Of a stretch of 64,000 bases of DNA, positions 17,302-26,763 are shown in pieces. The translations under genes and the position numbers were made by a program. Numbering within the stretch: position 1 is the stretch's first letter; each line of letters opens with the position of its first letter. Origin of the DNA: DASRFR01 sp035651455 (GTDB lineage: Bacteria; Acidobacteriota; Terriglobia; Terriglobales; Acidobacteriaceae); contig DASRFR010000054.1 in NCBI GenBank assembly GCA_035651455.1, forward strand, positions 186,001-250,000. Reading direction: 5' to 3'. Below the pieces are notes generated by a model that saw only the letters and a program-made list of their open reading frames with translations, was not told the origin of the DNA and did no database searches.

Positions 17302-19113
17302 ATGTCCAACGTGCGTGCCGAACTGGCAACCTGGCTCATTCAGATTCTTGAGTTGGCTATGGTGCTTGGCACCGCTCTGCTCATCTCCAGCAAGGTTCGC
17401 CATGGCCGGCTCCATTCTCCCGGGCTTGCGAAATGCGAAAGTTTCCTCACCAGAATTGCCCGTCGCCGGGCGCTGGCCGTTATTATTCCCGCGGTGTTCG
17501 TCGTGGTCACTCGCTTTGTGCTGATCCCAAGCATTGGAGTCCCTGCGCCTCATTGGAACGACGAATTCAGCTATCTACTCGCCGCTGATACCTTCGCTCA
17601 CGGGCGCTTGACGAACCCGACGCACCCGATGTGGCGACATCTTGAGACTTTCCAGATCATCGAACAGCCGACTTACATGTCAGAGTACCCTCCCGCTCAA
17701 GGCATGAGCCTTGCCCTGGGTGAATTCTTGGACCATCCATGGATCGGGCAGGTGTTGAACACTGCGCTTCTCTGCTCCGCAATCACTTGGATGCTGCAGG
17801 GCTGGGTGCCTCCCGGCTGGGCTTTTTATGGAGGCATGCTTGCGGCTTTGCGCATCGGAATCCTCAGTTACTGGATTAACAGTTACTTTGTTGGCGCGCT
17901 GCCCGCGTTAGCGGGTGCGCTGTTGCTGGGCGCCTGGCCGCGACTGAAGAAATTCGGCCGTACACGAGACGCAATCATTCTCGGCGTGGCGCTGGTTGTT
18001 CTGGCCAACACTCGGCCATACGAAGGCTTGATCTTCAGCGTGCCGTTCGCTGTCGCCATGGCGGTGTGGCTGTTTGCGGAAGAGCGGCGCGGATTGATTT
18101 TCCGCCGTGTGATTGCGCCGCTGGTTCTCATCCTGGTTACCGGCGCGTTGGCGACTGGCTATTACTATTATCGTGTGACCGGGTCGCCGGTCCGCATGAC
18201 TTATGAAGTTAACCGCGGTACCTATGCCACCGCGCCTTATTTTCTTTGGGGCAAACCCCGGCCTGAGCCCGTTTACCGGCACGCTGTTATCCGCGATTTT
18301 TATCGCTGGGAGCTGAGACAATTTCAATCTGGCCGCAGTTTTTCCGGGTTCTTGGCGCATCTGTCGGAGAAGGTCGGACTCTCTTACCGCTTCTTCCTAG
18401 GCCCGCTGCTCACGATTCCGCTGCTGGCATTCGTTCTTCTTCGCCGCTCGCCGCGAATGAGATTTCCGCTCTTACTTGCGGCTTTTTTCCTGCTGGGCCT
18501 GGTGGTCCAAACGTGGACGATGCCGCATTATGCGTCCCCAGCTACCGCACTTGTATATCTCTTTGTAATCGAGGGAGCTCGTTCTTTGCGCCAGTGGCGC
18601 TGTCGCTCGCAGCCTGTCGGAACTGCCGTGGTGCGCGCAATCCCTATCATCGCCGCCGCCATGATCATCTTACGTATCGGCGCTGTTCTGCTACACGCCC
18701 AAGTGGAACCTGCGTGGCCGCGCGGCAACCAGGATCGTGTTCGCATCACCCGCGAGTTGGAGCAGAAGCCCGGCAAGCATCTCGTTCTCGTGCGGTATCA
18801 CATCTATCCCCCCGGGCATCACCCATCGCATGAGTGGGGAGACCACGATCCCGACCATGAGTTCGTGCACAACGCAGCGGACATTGACGGGTCCAGGATT
18901 GTTTGGGCGCGCGACATGGGTGACGCCGAAAACCAGGAACTCCTCAATTATTTTCATCTCCGCCGCGTTTGGTTGCTGGACGGCGACGCTGCCAATCCCG
19001 AGCCTGTCCCCTATACCCCTTCCGGCGCAGCCCAAGTCGCCGCCTCCAGGTTATCCGCCCGGCATAGCAGTTCTGATGACCCGCCCGATCCTCGCACCAC
19101 CGGTGCTCATTAG
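17302..19113 (+). CDS. GT-C membrane glycosyltransferase (ArnT/GT39-like)
   Basis: 603 residues with around ten hydrophobic segments. The first large outer loop contains HWNDEFSYLLAAD, with the acidic pair at residues 87-88 in the place expected for a GT-C catalytic Asp/Glu. GT-C enzymes of this kind transfer sugars from lipid-phosphate donors on the outer face of the inner membrane. The C-terminal 170 residues are largely hydrophilic and His-rich (RYHIYPPGHHPSHEWGDHDPDHE), which is unusual. The chosen ATG is at 17302. The next glycosyltransferase begins 2 bp after its stop, so the two are coupled. Substrate is unknown. Confidence 0.75.
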   Translation: MSNVRAELATWLIQILELAMVLGTALLISSKVRHGRLHSPGLAKCESFLTRIARRRALAVIIPAVFVVVTRFVLIPSIGVPAPHWNDEFSYLLAADTFAHGRLTNPTHPMWRHLETFQIIEQPTYMSEYPPAQGMSLALGEFLDHPWIGQVLNTALLCSAITWMLQGWVPPGWAFYGGMLAALRIGILSYWINSYFVGALPALAGALLLGAWPRLKKFGRTRDAIILGVALVVLANTRPYEGLIFSVPFAVAMAVWLFAEERRGLIFRRVIAPLVLILVTGALATGYYYYRVTGSPVRMTYEVNRGTYATAPYFLWGKPRPEPVYRHAVIRDFYRWELRQFQSGRSFSGFLAHLSEKVGLSYRFFLGPLLTIPLLAFVLLRRSPRMRFPLLLAAFFLLGLVVQTWTMPHYASPATALVYLFVIEGARSLRQWRCRSQPVGTAVVRAIPIIAAAMIILRIGAVLLHAQVEPAWPRGNQDRVRITRELEQKPGKHLVLVRYHIYPPGHHPSHEWGDHDPDHEFVHNAADIDGSRIVWARDMGDAENQELLNYFHLRRVWLLDGDAANPEPVPYTPSGAAQVAASRLSARHSSSDDPPDPRTTGAH

Positions 19114-19115
19114 CG

Positions 19116-20363
19116 ATGGCGAGCGCAAATAAACGCGCGCTCTCACTCCTTGGTCTTTTCCTGTTGGGCATGGCGCTATGCAATGGGGTCCTCTTCTTCG
19201 GCGCCCGCCATGTAATTGCCAGTGGTTCCACCGATTTCATGCACCTTTACGTCTCGGGCAAACTGGTTCGCACAGGGCAAGGCGCGAAACTCTACGACGG
19301 GCCAACTCAACTGGCCGCCCAGTTGCCAGTTTCTGCTTGGGTTCGCTTCAGCAACTCGCCTTATGTTTATCTCAGACCCGCTTTCGAGGCGTTCTTATTT
19401 GTACCCTTTTCATATTTGCCGTTGCGCGCCGCTTTTATTCTCTGGGATGGCATCAACATCGTCATTCTTCTCTGCATACCCTGGATACTTCGCGCGGAAC
19501 TTCCGTCCTTCACAAGATTGCCGTACATCTATTGGGCTGTCATTCTCTTCGCCTTTTTTCCTGTCACTTCTGTTCTGATACAGGGCCAGGACGACATTCT
19601 TCTGCTCTTGTTGCTGGCTTTGGCTTACCTTGCGATTGCGCGGGAGAAAATGTTCGCGGCTGGATGTTGGCTTGGGCTTAGCGCGTTTCGTCCTCAGTTC
19701 GTGCTACCGCTTCTCTTCATCTTGCTGTTTGCAGGCGATAGCAGCGTATTGTGGGGCTTTCTCACGGTGACGCTGTTGTTTGCTGCGTTGACCGCAATCC
19801 TGATCGGTTGGAGTGTGCTGATTGAGTACCCAAAATATCTTTGGTGGTTCGCCAACGTGGGCCACAATCATCATTCCGGCGACCAGGTTTTTGGCAATGC
19901 ACCCAACATTCGCGGCTTGTGGTCTGGATACCTGAGCACTTATCTCTCGGAGAACGCCATCACCGTGGGACTTGTTCTGCTTTCGATGGTCACCGTCGGC
20001 ATTGCGGCGGTGATGATGAAGAAATGGGGTCGAACAAGACCCGAGTTGTCCTTCAGCATCGCGTTAATCGCAGCGATTCTGGTCAGCTACCATGCATTCG
20101 CGCACGATTTAGTGCTGCTCCTCTTGCCGCTTTTCCTGCAACTCGAATGGACTACGGTGCACAACCCTTCTGCACGAATGATGCTCGGTCTTTGGTCCGC
20201 CCCAGCCATTCTTTTTATAACGCCGGTCTGCTATCTCCTGGTTCGCCATGCTGCATTCAACCTGTACTCAGTCGCGTTGCTGGTCTGGGTGGTCAGTGCT
20301 AGTCTCGCTGTCGGGATGGAAAAGGCTGCGCAGGGCGCGCGCAAAAGCGGGGCTACTGTTTGA
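19116..20363 (+). CDS. GT87-type membrane glycosyltransferase (DUF2029)
   Basis: 415 residues with nine or ten hydrophobic helices. The N-terminal region GSTDFMHLYVSGKLVRTGQGAKLYD, split by helix 1 and the first loop, matches the GT87/DUF2029 family, related to mycobacterial polyprenyl-phosphomannose-dependent mannosyltransferases. The loop Asp in STDF is the likely catalytic acid. The start follows the upstream GT-C gene by 2 bp, so both are probably translated from one message and work on the same cell-surface glycan. No polymer export genes are seen nearby. Confidence 0.8.
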   Translation: MASANKRALSLLGLFLLGMALCNGVLFFGARHVIASGSTDFMHLYVSGKLVRTGQGAKLYDGPTQLAAQLPVSAWVRFSNSPYVYLRPAFEAFLFVPFSYLPLRAAFILWDGINIVILLCIPWILRAELPSFTRLPYIYWAVILFAFFPVTSVLIQGQDDILLLLLLALAYLAIAREKMFAAGCWLGLSAFRPQFVLPLLFILLFAGDSSVLWGFLTVTLLFAALTAILIGWSVLIEYPKYLWWFANVGHNHHSGDQVFGNAPNIRGLWSGYLSTYLSENAITVGLVLLSMVTVGIAAVMMKKWGRTRPELSFSIALIAAILVSYHAFAHDLVLLLLPLFLQLEWTTVHNPSARMMLGLWSAPAILFITPVCYLLVRHAAFNLYSVALLVWVVSASLAVGMEKAAQGARKSGATV

Positions 20364-20424
20364 CTCTATAGGCCTCGTGGACCGAGCGGAGACAACCTGA
20401 ATGTAGCCCGCAGGGCGGTTGATG

Positions 20425-21390
20425 TCAGCCTCGGGCACTCTGTCGCAATTCTTCGACGATATCCCGCGCGGCTTTCCGCGCAGCTTCGCTCTGCGACACC
20501 TCAAAGGAAATTGCGCCGACCCGCGCATGTCCGCCGCCGCCGTAGCGTTCGCAGATTTTAGCCAGGTTCACCAGGCGGTCGCCCTGAGTCCACGGATTGG
20601 AGCCAACCGAAACCTTGACCCGGAAACTGCTCTTGCTCAAACCTACGCTGTACACCGACTCCGGATGCAGGTAGTAAGGAATGAACTTGTTGTATCCCTC
20701 AAGATCCTGGTCAGTGATATCGAAGAAAATGGTTCCCTGCTTCGACTCGATTCTCTGCTTCAAGACGTCCAGCGACCGTTCATGGCGCTCCATCAACGGG
20801 GGCAGCACCGCGGCGACAAATGGTTCTTTGAGAATGTCCTCAAGCGGCTTTTCCGCCAGTAAGGGGATGAGGCGTTTCACGAAATCCGGTTCGGTAGCCG
20901 CTTCAATGGCCATCGTCAACTTCATGGCCGGAGCCTTCATTTCCACCGCCGATTGGGCGTCGGGATACATCGCTCCATCCACGATGTCGGTCCACTTCAC
21001 CAGGTCCGCCACGGGCCTTGGATCAAAACCAAATCGCTCGTGCGCGATCATGGCGATAAAACTGGTGCACGATTTGAAATCGGGATCGTAAAACTTGCGA
21101 TTGCTCTGGTCCTGCTCGAAATGCTCGGCGTCACCGGGCGTCAGGAATGCGCTCTCGTGATGATCGAACCACCAGGTAATCTGGGGTGAACTGGAGTACT
21201 TGAAATCGACGATGGCGTTTTCGTCACCGTCAAACTGGCGTTCGTCAAACAACGCTCCGGCACGGTGCAGCAGCCCGGTGTAAATGAAATCTACATCGCC
21301 GCGAATGCGCTCGCGATAAAAGCGGGAGAACAGCGCGGCGGACGAAGCTCCATCAAAGCACTTGTCATGATAGAAAACCCGGACTCGCAA
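20425..21390 (-). CDS. DHH-family phosphoesterase
   Basis: 321 residues related to the DHH/DHHA1 superfamily (NrnA, RecJ, oligoribonucleases). Motifs are HDKCFDGASSAALF at the N terminus, the namesake FDHHES near residue 85 and a C-terminal DHHA1 glycine loop GGGGHARVGAISF. The start is a TTG at 21390, four bases after GGGAG; the upstream open region has no family resemblance. It probably hydrolyses short oligonucleotides or cyclic dinucleotides. The reduced first motif differs from RecJ, so the substrate stays open. Confidence 0.82.
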   Translation of the reverse strand: MRVRVFYHDKCFDGASSAALFSRFYRERIRGDVDFIYTGLLHRAGALFDERQFDGDENAIVDFKYSSSPQITWWFDHHESAFLTPGDAEHFEQDQSNRKFYDPDFKSCTSFIAMIAHERFGFDPRPVADLVKWTDIVDGAMYPDAQSAVEMKAPAMKLTMAIEAATEPDFVKRLIPLLAEKPLEDILKEPFVAAVLPPLMERHERSLDVLKQRIESKQGTIFFDITDQDLEGYNKFIPYYLHPESVYSVGLSKSSFRVKVSVGSNPWTQGDRLVNLAKICERYGGGGHARVGAISFEVSQSEAARKAARDIVEELRQSARG

Positions 21391-21609
21391 TGACTCCCTT
21401 TCCCTAGGCCACCCGCGACGATTTGCGCACCCCGCTGACCGGGACTGCGCCACGGACCAAAAGCTAATAGGAATGCCATCCCCGGAGACTTCTGTCAAGG
21501 CTTGTTGGGGATCTTATTTGCGAAGCGGCGGGCTCTCTCGACATTATATTGTCGCGCGGTTCGCGAAGCTCGTACCCAAAGCGCCTGCCGGAAAACGGCT
21601 GAACGCAAG

Positions 21610-22065
21610 CTACGGTGCATTCGCCCAGCGTTCCGCCCAGTCGCCCACCATCGGCAATTTGAACATCTCGCCCTGAAATGCCTTGATCAGAAGTACGGCC
21701 CAGATGATGAAGCAAGCTACGGGCAGGATCATCCAAATCAATAGCGAAATAAAGCGGCCAAAGAACGGAATCAGCGTCAGCATCAGGGAAAACACGCGCA
21801 ATACCGCGCTGATGACGACCACCGCAACACAGAAGAACAGGCTCTGAAATGAATGGAAACGAATGAAGCGATTTGTTTTGAATGGTTCGATGCTCAAGAA
21901 AATGATCGCGGGAATGATGGTCACGTACGCCAAAGCGCCGGCAAGATGATCAGGAATGCCTCGCGTCGTTCCAAGCGCCGCCGGCGCAGATGCGCCCCGT
22001 CCGCAGGCCGGGCAGAAAGCAGAGTAATCGGGCATTTCAGCACCACACTCGCCGCATGCAATCAA
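21610..22065 (-). CDS. Zinc-ribbon DUF4870 membrane protein
   Basis: 151 residues with an N-terminal zinc ribbon (CGECGAEMP and CPACGRG) followed by about four hydrophobic segments with the DUF4870 signature FHSFQSLFF. I place the start at the TTG at 22065, seven bases after GGGAG. The frame upstream overlaps fur antisense-free but has no homology. The start lies 12 bp after the fur stop, so it is probably translated from the fur message. Function of DUF4870 proteins is unknown. Confidence 0.8.
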   Translation of the reverse strand: MIACGECGAEMPDYSAFCPACGRGASAPAALGTTRGIPDHLAGALAYVTIIPAIIFLSIEPFKTNRFIRFHSFQSLFFCVAVVVISAVLRVFSLMLTLIPFFGRFISLLIWMILPVACFIIWAVLLIKAFQGEMFKLPMVGDWAERWANAP

Positions 22066-22076
22066 AGATGAGCTCC

Positions 22077-22568
22077 CTAAACCAGCCGGTTGCGCTTTCG
22101 ACAATCCTCGCAGATGCCGTAAATCTGGAACGTATGGCGGGTAGTCACGTAATTGTATTTGCGGCCTATCTCCTGCTCCAACTGGCCAACTTCCGAGGAG
22201 AAGAACTCGACTGAACTGCCGCAATGAGTGCAGACCATATGATGATGGCTGCGGCGATTGTATTGGTGCTCGTAGCGGGCGATCCCATCGTGGAAAGCCA
22301 CTTCGCTGGCCAGTCCGCACTCGGCCAGCAGCTTCAGCGTGCGGTACACGGTTGTAAAGCCGATCCTGGCATCCTTTTTCTTCACCAGGCGGTGGAGTTC
22401 GTCGGTTGACAAGTGCTCGCGGGTTTCCAAAAACGTGCGCAGGATGGTGTCGCGCTGTTCCGTATGCTTCAGGCCCACACGTTTGAGGTGCTGGTGGAGA
22501 ATGCCCTCGGCCTCGCGGATCATCTCTCTCGAGATGGTGGGCTGATCATCGATGCGTTTTTGCAGCAT
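22077..22568 (-). CDS. fur: Fur-family metal-dependent transcriptional regulator
   Basis: 163-residue winged-helix repressor. The DNA-binding part has KHTEQRDTILRTFLE and the recognition region GFTTVYRTLKLLAE. The dimerisation part carries the metal motif RRSHHHMVCTHCGS and a second CxxC near the end (CEDCRKR), so a structural Cys4 zinc site is likely. Assignment within the family (Fur, Zur, PerR) is not certain; HHHMVCTHCG is Fur-like. The downstream partner is a zinc-ribbon membrane protein, and a penicillin acylase gene is divergent upstream, sharing the promoter region. Confidence 0.9.
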   Translation of the reverse strand: MLQKRIDDQPTISREMIREAEGILHQHLKRVGLKHTEQRDTILRTFLETREHLSTDELHRLVKKKDARIGFTTVYRTLKLLAECGLASEVAFHDGIARYEHQYNRRSHHHMVCTHCGSSVEFFSSEVGQLEQEIGRKYNYVTTRHTFQIYGICEDCRKRNRLV

Positions 22569-22767
22569 GAGGTTGATAAGGAATGAGCTGACCAGCAGCT
22601 ACGCTGAATTCGACTCCCGCGTGGGGCGCAATCCTGTAGATAATACCGGGCTTCTCGCTAACAATCAAAATGCCCGCGAGCGCCGGCGGATTGCCCAATT
22701 GCGAGTTATCCATCAACACTGCGCTCCTTGTCTCCGGCCACAGCGCCCAATACAATCAAAGTTCCGC

Positions 22768-25293
22768 ATGGCCACTTCCACCCTTCAGATTGGCTCCCCG
22801 GGCAAAACCCGCTGGGTGCTGCGCAGTGTCCTGCTTGCTGCGGCGCTGGTTATTGTCGCACTGGCCGCTGTAGTTGGCTGGCTGTACCTCGGGGCGCGTT
22901 CCGCGCTGCCGCAACTCGATGGGACGATCACTCTTCCCGGGCTTTCTGCTGCGGTTACCGTTACTCGCGATACGCATGGCGTCCCCACTATCGACGCTTC
23001 TTCGCTTCATGATTTGTTCTTCGCGCAAGGTTACGTGACAGCGCAGGACCGGCTGTGGCAAATGGACGTGATGCGTCGTTATGCCGGCGGCGAGATTTCC
23101 GAGATTCTGGGCCCCAAGTTCATCGCGCACGATCGCGAGCAGCGGATTTTGGGCTTGCGCGCAGCGGCGCGTCATGCGTTGCAGGGTGTTTCCCCGCGGG
23201 ATCGGGAATTCTTCGAGGACTACGCGCGGGGTGTGAATGCCTATATTGACTCTCACTTAGGTGACTTGCCCCTTGAATTTCGCATTCTTCGCTATTCTCC
23301 GAAAATCTGGACTATGGAAGATTCGATCCTCATGGGCGCGCGCATGGTGCAGGATCTGAATCACTATTCCTATAGACGCGCGCTTGAGCGGGAAAAAATT
23401 CTTGCCAAGTTGGGCCCGGAACTCACGGCCGATCTTTACGTAAATTCCTCGTGGCGCGACCATCCCCCCTCGGCTAAATCGGCCCGCATCGACCAGCAGC
23501 AGGAGCGCGATGGCGATGATTCCGATACAGACAGTTCTGTCGCCCAGGCGGACACCGATCGTAAGCTCCGGGCCATTCTGCCGATCACCGGCTTCGCGGC
23601 AACTGCACCGGTCTTGTCGTCGCGCTTGTCTGATGACCAGACACAGGATCCTGTGCTGGTTCCCGGTTCCAACAACTGGGTAGTATCGGGCGAGCATACC
23701 GTAACAGGGAAGCCATTGCTTTCGAATGACATGCATCTGGGGCACCAGATGCCGAACTTGTGGTATGAGGCGCATTTACGCTCCGGGAATTTCGACGTGA
23801 TCGGCGTCACTCTTCCCGGTACTCCGTTCGTCATTGTCGGACACAACCAGCGGATCGCGTGGGGTTTCACCAATGTCGGCCCGACTGTGGAAGACGTCTA
23901 CATCGAAAACTTTAACGACGCAGGACAGTACCAGGCTCCTTCGGGCTGGATCCAACCGGAACACCGCCACGAAGTCATTCACGTCAAAGGCGCTGCCGAC
24001 GTGAGTTTGGATGTGATCTCTACTCGCCATGGTCCTGTGATGACGGAACTGCTACCCGGGGAAAAACGAAAGATCGCATTGCGCTGGACGCTCTACGATT
24101 CTCTGCAGGATCCCTTCTTCGATGTCGACTCCGCGCAAAATTGGCAGCAGTTCCGCCGCGCCGTGTCCATGTGGGATTCGCCGTCGCAAAATGCCGTTTT
24201 CGCCGATATAGATGGCCACATCGGCTACCAGACTACGGGCCATATCCCGATTCGCGCCGCTGGGGACGGCACCCTGCCTGTGAGCGGCAATGATAACGCG
24301 CACGAGTGGACCGGATACATTCCCTTTGACGATCTGCCGCATGTCTATGACCCGCCGACCGGCATACTTGCAACCGCAAACGGCCGCATTACGCCGGACG
24401 GGTACAAATTCAGCATCAGTACGGAGTGGGGATCGCCGTGGCGCACCGACCGCATTTACCGCGTGCTGGAATCCGGGAAGAAATTTGCGGGCTCCGACAT
24501 GCTGGAGCTGCAGACCGACATCTACTCCGCCTTCGACCGCTTCTGCGCCGAAAGATTCGTTTACGCGCTGGATCATTCGCGCAATCTTTCTGCCCGCGTG
24601 ATCCGCGCACGCGAACTTCTCCGCGATTGGGACGGTCGCATGAGCACAGAATCCGCCGCAGCTACCATCTCTGTAGTTTCGCGCCAAAAACTTACGCAAT
24701 TGCTGCTTGAGCCCAAACTTGGACCCGCGACGAAGCCGCTTGCGGGCGATGGTGATTCCGAGGAGGGATCGGTTTCCTGGAAGAACTACGAGTGGTTCAT
24801 GTCTTCGGTGTGGCTTGAGAACGTGCTGCTGAAACAGCCGAAGCGCTGGTTACCAGAGCAATATTCGAGCTATGAGGCTCTGCTGCAAGCCGCAGTGGAA
24901 GCCGCCGTCGATACCCCCGGCGCTCCCGCGGATATCGATCGCTGGAACTGGGGCAAGTACTCGCCCATCGACATCGAACATCCCGTTTTCAGCCAGGTAC
25001 CGTTCCTGGCGCGCTGGACCGGGCCCGAGGTTCACGAGCAATCGGGCGGCGGCTACACCGTGAAACAGGTTGGACGAAGCTTTGGTCCTTCTGAGCGCAT
25101 GACCGTCGATCTTGCCCATCTCGATCAGACTACTCTGAACACAGTTACCGGACAGGGTGGCAACCTGCTCAGTCCTTATTACATGGATCAGTGGACCGCA
25201 TGGTATACGGGTTCGACCTTTCCGCTTCCCTTTTCAGATGACGCGCTCAAGAAAGCGACAGCGCATCAACTGCGGTTGATGCCGGGAAGATAG
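22768..25293 (+). CDS. Penicillin acylase family Ntn-hydrolase
   Basis: 841-residue amidase precursor of the penicillin/acyl-homoserine-lactone acylase family. An N-terminal hydrophobic segment (about 20-43) serves as signal or anchor. The alpha part has VTRDTHGVPTIDA and FAQGYVTAQDRLWQMD. Autocleavage should occur before Ser301 in VPGSNNWVVSG, making Ser the N-terminal nucleophile of the beta chain. TRHGPVM and AFADIDGHIGY-type sequences follow as expected. Substrates could be acylated amines, lactone signals or antibiotics. The ATG at 22768 is preferred to an open extension upstream. Confidence 0.9.
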   Translation: MATSTLQIGSPGKTRWVLRSVLLAAALVIVALAAVVGWLYLGARSALPQLDGTITLPGLSAAVTVTRDTHGVPTIDASSLHDLFFAQGYVTAQDRLWQMDVMRRYAGGEISEILGPKFIAHDREQRILGLRAAARHALQGVSPRDREFFEDYARGVNAYIDSHLGDLPLEFRILRYSPKIWTMEDSILMGARMVQDLNHYSYRRALEREKILAKLGPELTADLYVNSSWRDHPPSAKSARIDQQQERDGDDSDTDSSVAQADTDRKLRAILPITGFAATAPVLSSRLSDDQTQDPVLVPGSNNWVVSGEHTVTGKPLLSNDMHLGHQMPNLWYEAHLRSGNFDVIGVTLPGTPFVIVGHNQRIAWGFTNVGPTVEDVYIENFNDAGQYQAPSGWIQPEHRHEVIHVKGAADVSLDVISTRHGPVMTELLPGEKRKIALRWTLYDSLQDPFFDVDSAQNWQQFRRAVSMWDSPSQNAVFADIDGHIGYQTTGHIPIRAAGDGTLPVSGNDNAHEWTGYIPFDDLPHVYDPPTGILATANGRITPDGYKFSISTEWGSPWRTDRIYRVLESGKKFAGSDMLELQTDIYSAFDRFCAERFVYALDHSRNLSARVIRARELLRDWDGRMSTESAAATISVVSRQKLTQLLLEPKLGPATKPLAGDGDSEEGSVSWKNYEWFMSSVWLENVLLKQPKRWLPEQYSSYEALLQAAVEAAVDTPGAPADIDRWNWGKYSPIDIEHPVFSQVPFLARWTGPEVHEQSGGGYTVKQVGRSFGPSERMTVDLAHLDQTTLNTVTGQGGNLLSPYYMDQWTAWYTGSTFPLPFSDDALKKATAHQLRLMPGR

Positions 25294-25340
25294 GCGTGCG
25301 CTGGATGCGAATCCGCTTGCAGTGAGAGCTGATATCGATT

Positions 25341-26618
25341 CTAGAAGTCGATGAGCTTCACATCGATCATCTGGCCGGTAAGGACCAACTGCTCCGCATT
25401 GAGCTCAGTACTGGGCTTGTCGGTGGTCGTGTCATAAATGCGCAGTAACCCGCCCTGCACCACGTAAGCCACGTTGCGTCCCCTGATCGTCGCCACCCCC
25501 GTGGCATCTCCGGACTCGGGCGGCACGATGACTGTCCTCGCAATTGAGTTGAAAATTGCCAGGCAGCCACGGACCTCACCATTCGCGTTCACGCCCGTGC
25601 AGTTTCGCGCTCCTATGAACAACTGCCCGTTGTCGCTGATGTCCAGGCGGTCGTGATAACCATCCACGATCACATACGAGGCGGTCACCCGCGCGGCGCT
25701 CAAATCCACCACATCCAGGCGGCCGCAGATCGTGGCCGCGGTGTTCGCCCCTGCGCAACTATTCGCAGGGGCAGTCTTCGGAGTGCCGGCCACGTACAGC
25801 GTGTTTCCGCTGAGCAGCCCAACCGTGGCAGCATCCAGCGGAATAGGCGTGCCCACTAGCGTGTTGGTAGTCATATCGAGCCGTTGCAGGCTCGCTGCCC
25901 GTCCCCCGCATTCGGGCCCGCAATTGAGCACGTAAGCCGTGGAATCGTCGGCGCTGAACGTCGCCCAGACTGGTGTGTCAAATCCCGCGATGCTCGAAAA
26001 AGGCGAGGTGGCGGTGCCGATGTCGCCGGTGTTTATGATCGTAGCTGTGTCGGAGTTGTCGCTGAAAACCAATAGCCGGTTTCCGCTATTACTGCTGAAT
26101 ACGTAATGCGCGCCCGGAACCGACAAAGTGTTTGTAATCGCGCTGCCACCCACGCTTACTACCTCGATCGCTCCGGGCGCTTGTCCCAGCACTGTGGCGT
26201 TAGGTACGGCCGCATAGGCAAAGGAGCCATTGGGTGCAAGCGCGACACTTTCCGAGCGATTAGGAAGTACAATCCTTCCGGTTGATGTCTCGGACGTGTT
26301 GTTTACGATCGAGAGCGTATTGTCGTCCGTCCCAATTACGACCGATATGCTCTTGTTGGCCGCCTCCACGATGCGTCCCGCCGCGTTGTTCGTGTTGACA
26401 AAAGACCCCGACCGCAGATCCTTTGTGGCGTCAATGACGTACATTCCGGCGCTAACACCCGCCGGGAAGGTAGTGGATGGCGGCAAGTTCAGGTCTTGCG
26501 ACGCGAACACCCGGAAGGTCAGCCCGCTGGTAGTTGCCTGGGTAGACTTGGACGAACCGCAGGAGAGAAGTACCCAAGAGCCTAAAAGAAGCACACTGAT
26601 GACTGCCGTTCGTTTCAA
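25341..26618 (-). CDS. Beta-propeller lipoprotein (YncE-like)
   Basis: 425 residues with a type II signal peptide ending LLSCGSS, which gives a lipidated Cys at about residue 20. The mature part is a series of beta-rich repeats with SVALAPNGSFAYAAVPN and TFSADDSTAYVLNCG, resembling YncE/lactonase-type seven-bladed propellers. The start is a TTG at 26618 supported by GGAG eight bases upstream; an ATG at 26636 is the alternative. Such proteins are abundant in acidobacterial genomes and are thought to bind surface ligands. Function is unknown. Confidence 0.75.
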   Translation of the reverse strand: MKRTAVISVLLLGSWVLLSCGSSKSTQATTSGLTFRVFASQDLNLPPSTTFPAGVSAGMYVIDATKDLRSGSFVNTNNAAGRIVEAANKSISVVIGTDDNTLSIVNNTSETSTGRIVLPNRSESVALAPNGSFAYAAVPNATVLGQAPGAIEVVSVGGSAITNTLSVPGAHYVFSSNSGNRLLVFSDNSDTATIINTGDIGTATSPFSSIAGFDTPVWATFSADDSTAYVLNCGPECGGRAASLQRLDMTTNTLVGTPIPLDAATVGLLSGNTLYVAGTPKTAPANSCAGANTAATICGRLDVVDLSAARVTASYVIVDGYHDRLDISDNGQLFIGARNCTGVNANGEVRGCLAIFNSIARTVIVPPESGDATGVATIRGRNVAYVVQGGLLRIYDTTTDKPSTELNAEQLVLTGQMIDVKLIDF

Positions 26619-26763
26619 ACTTGCAACTCCAAGCACATGGTGAATAAAGATTTAGATGCGAAAATCGCGATTATAACAGAGCCGATTTCGTAACCCTCGA
26701 GCCCAACTTCCGTCACTCCGCGCGGGATGCAAAAGCAGCTTTCATCTTGTATCCTCAAACACA

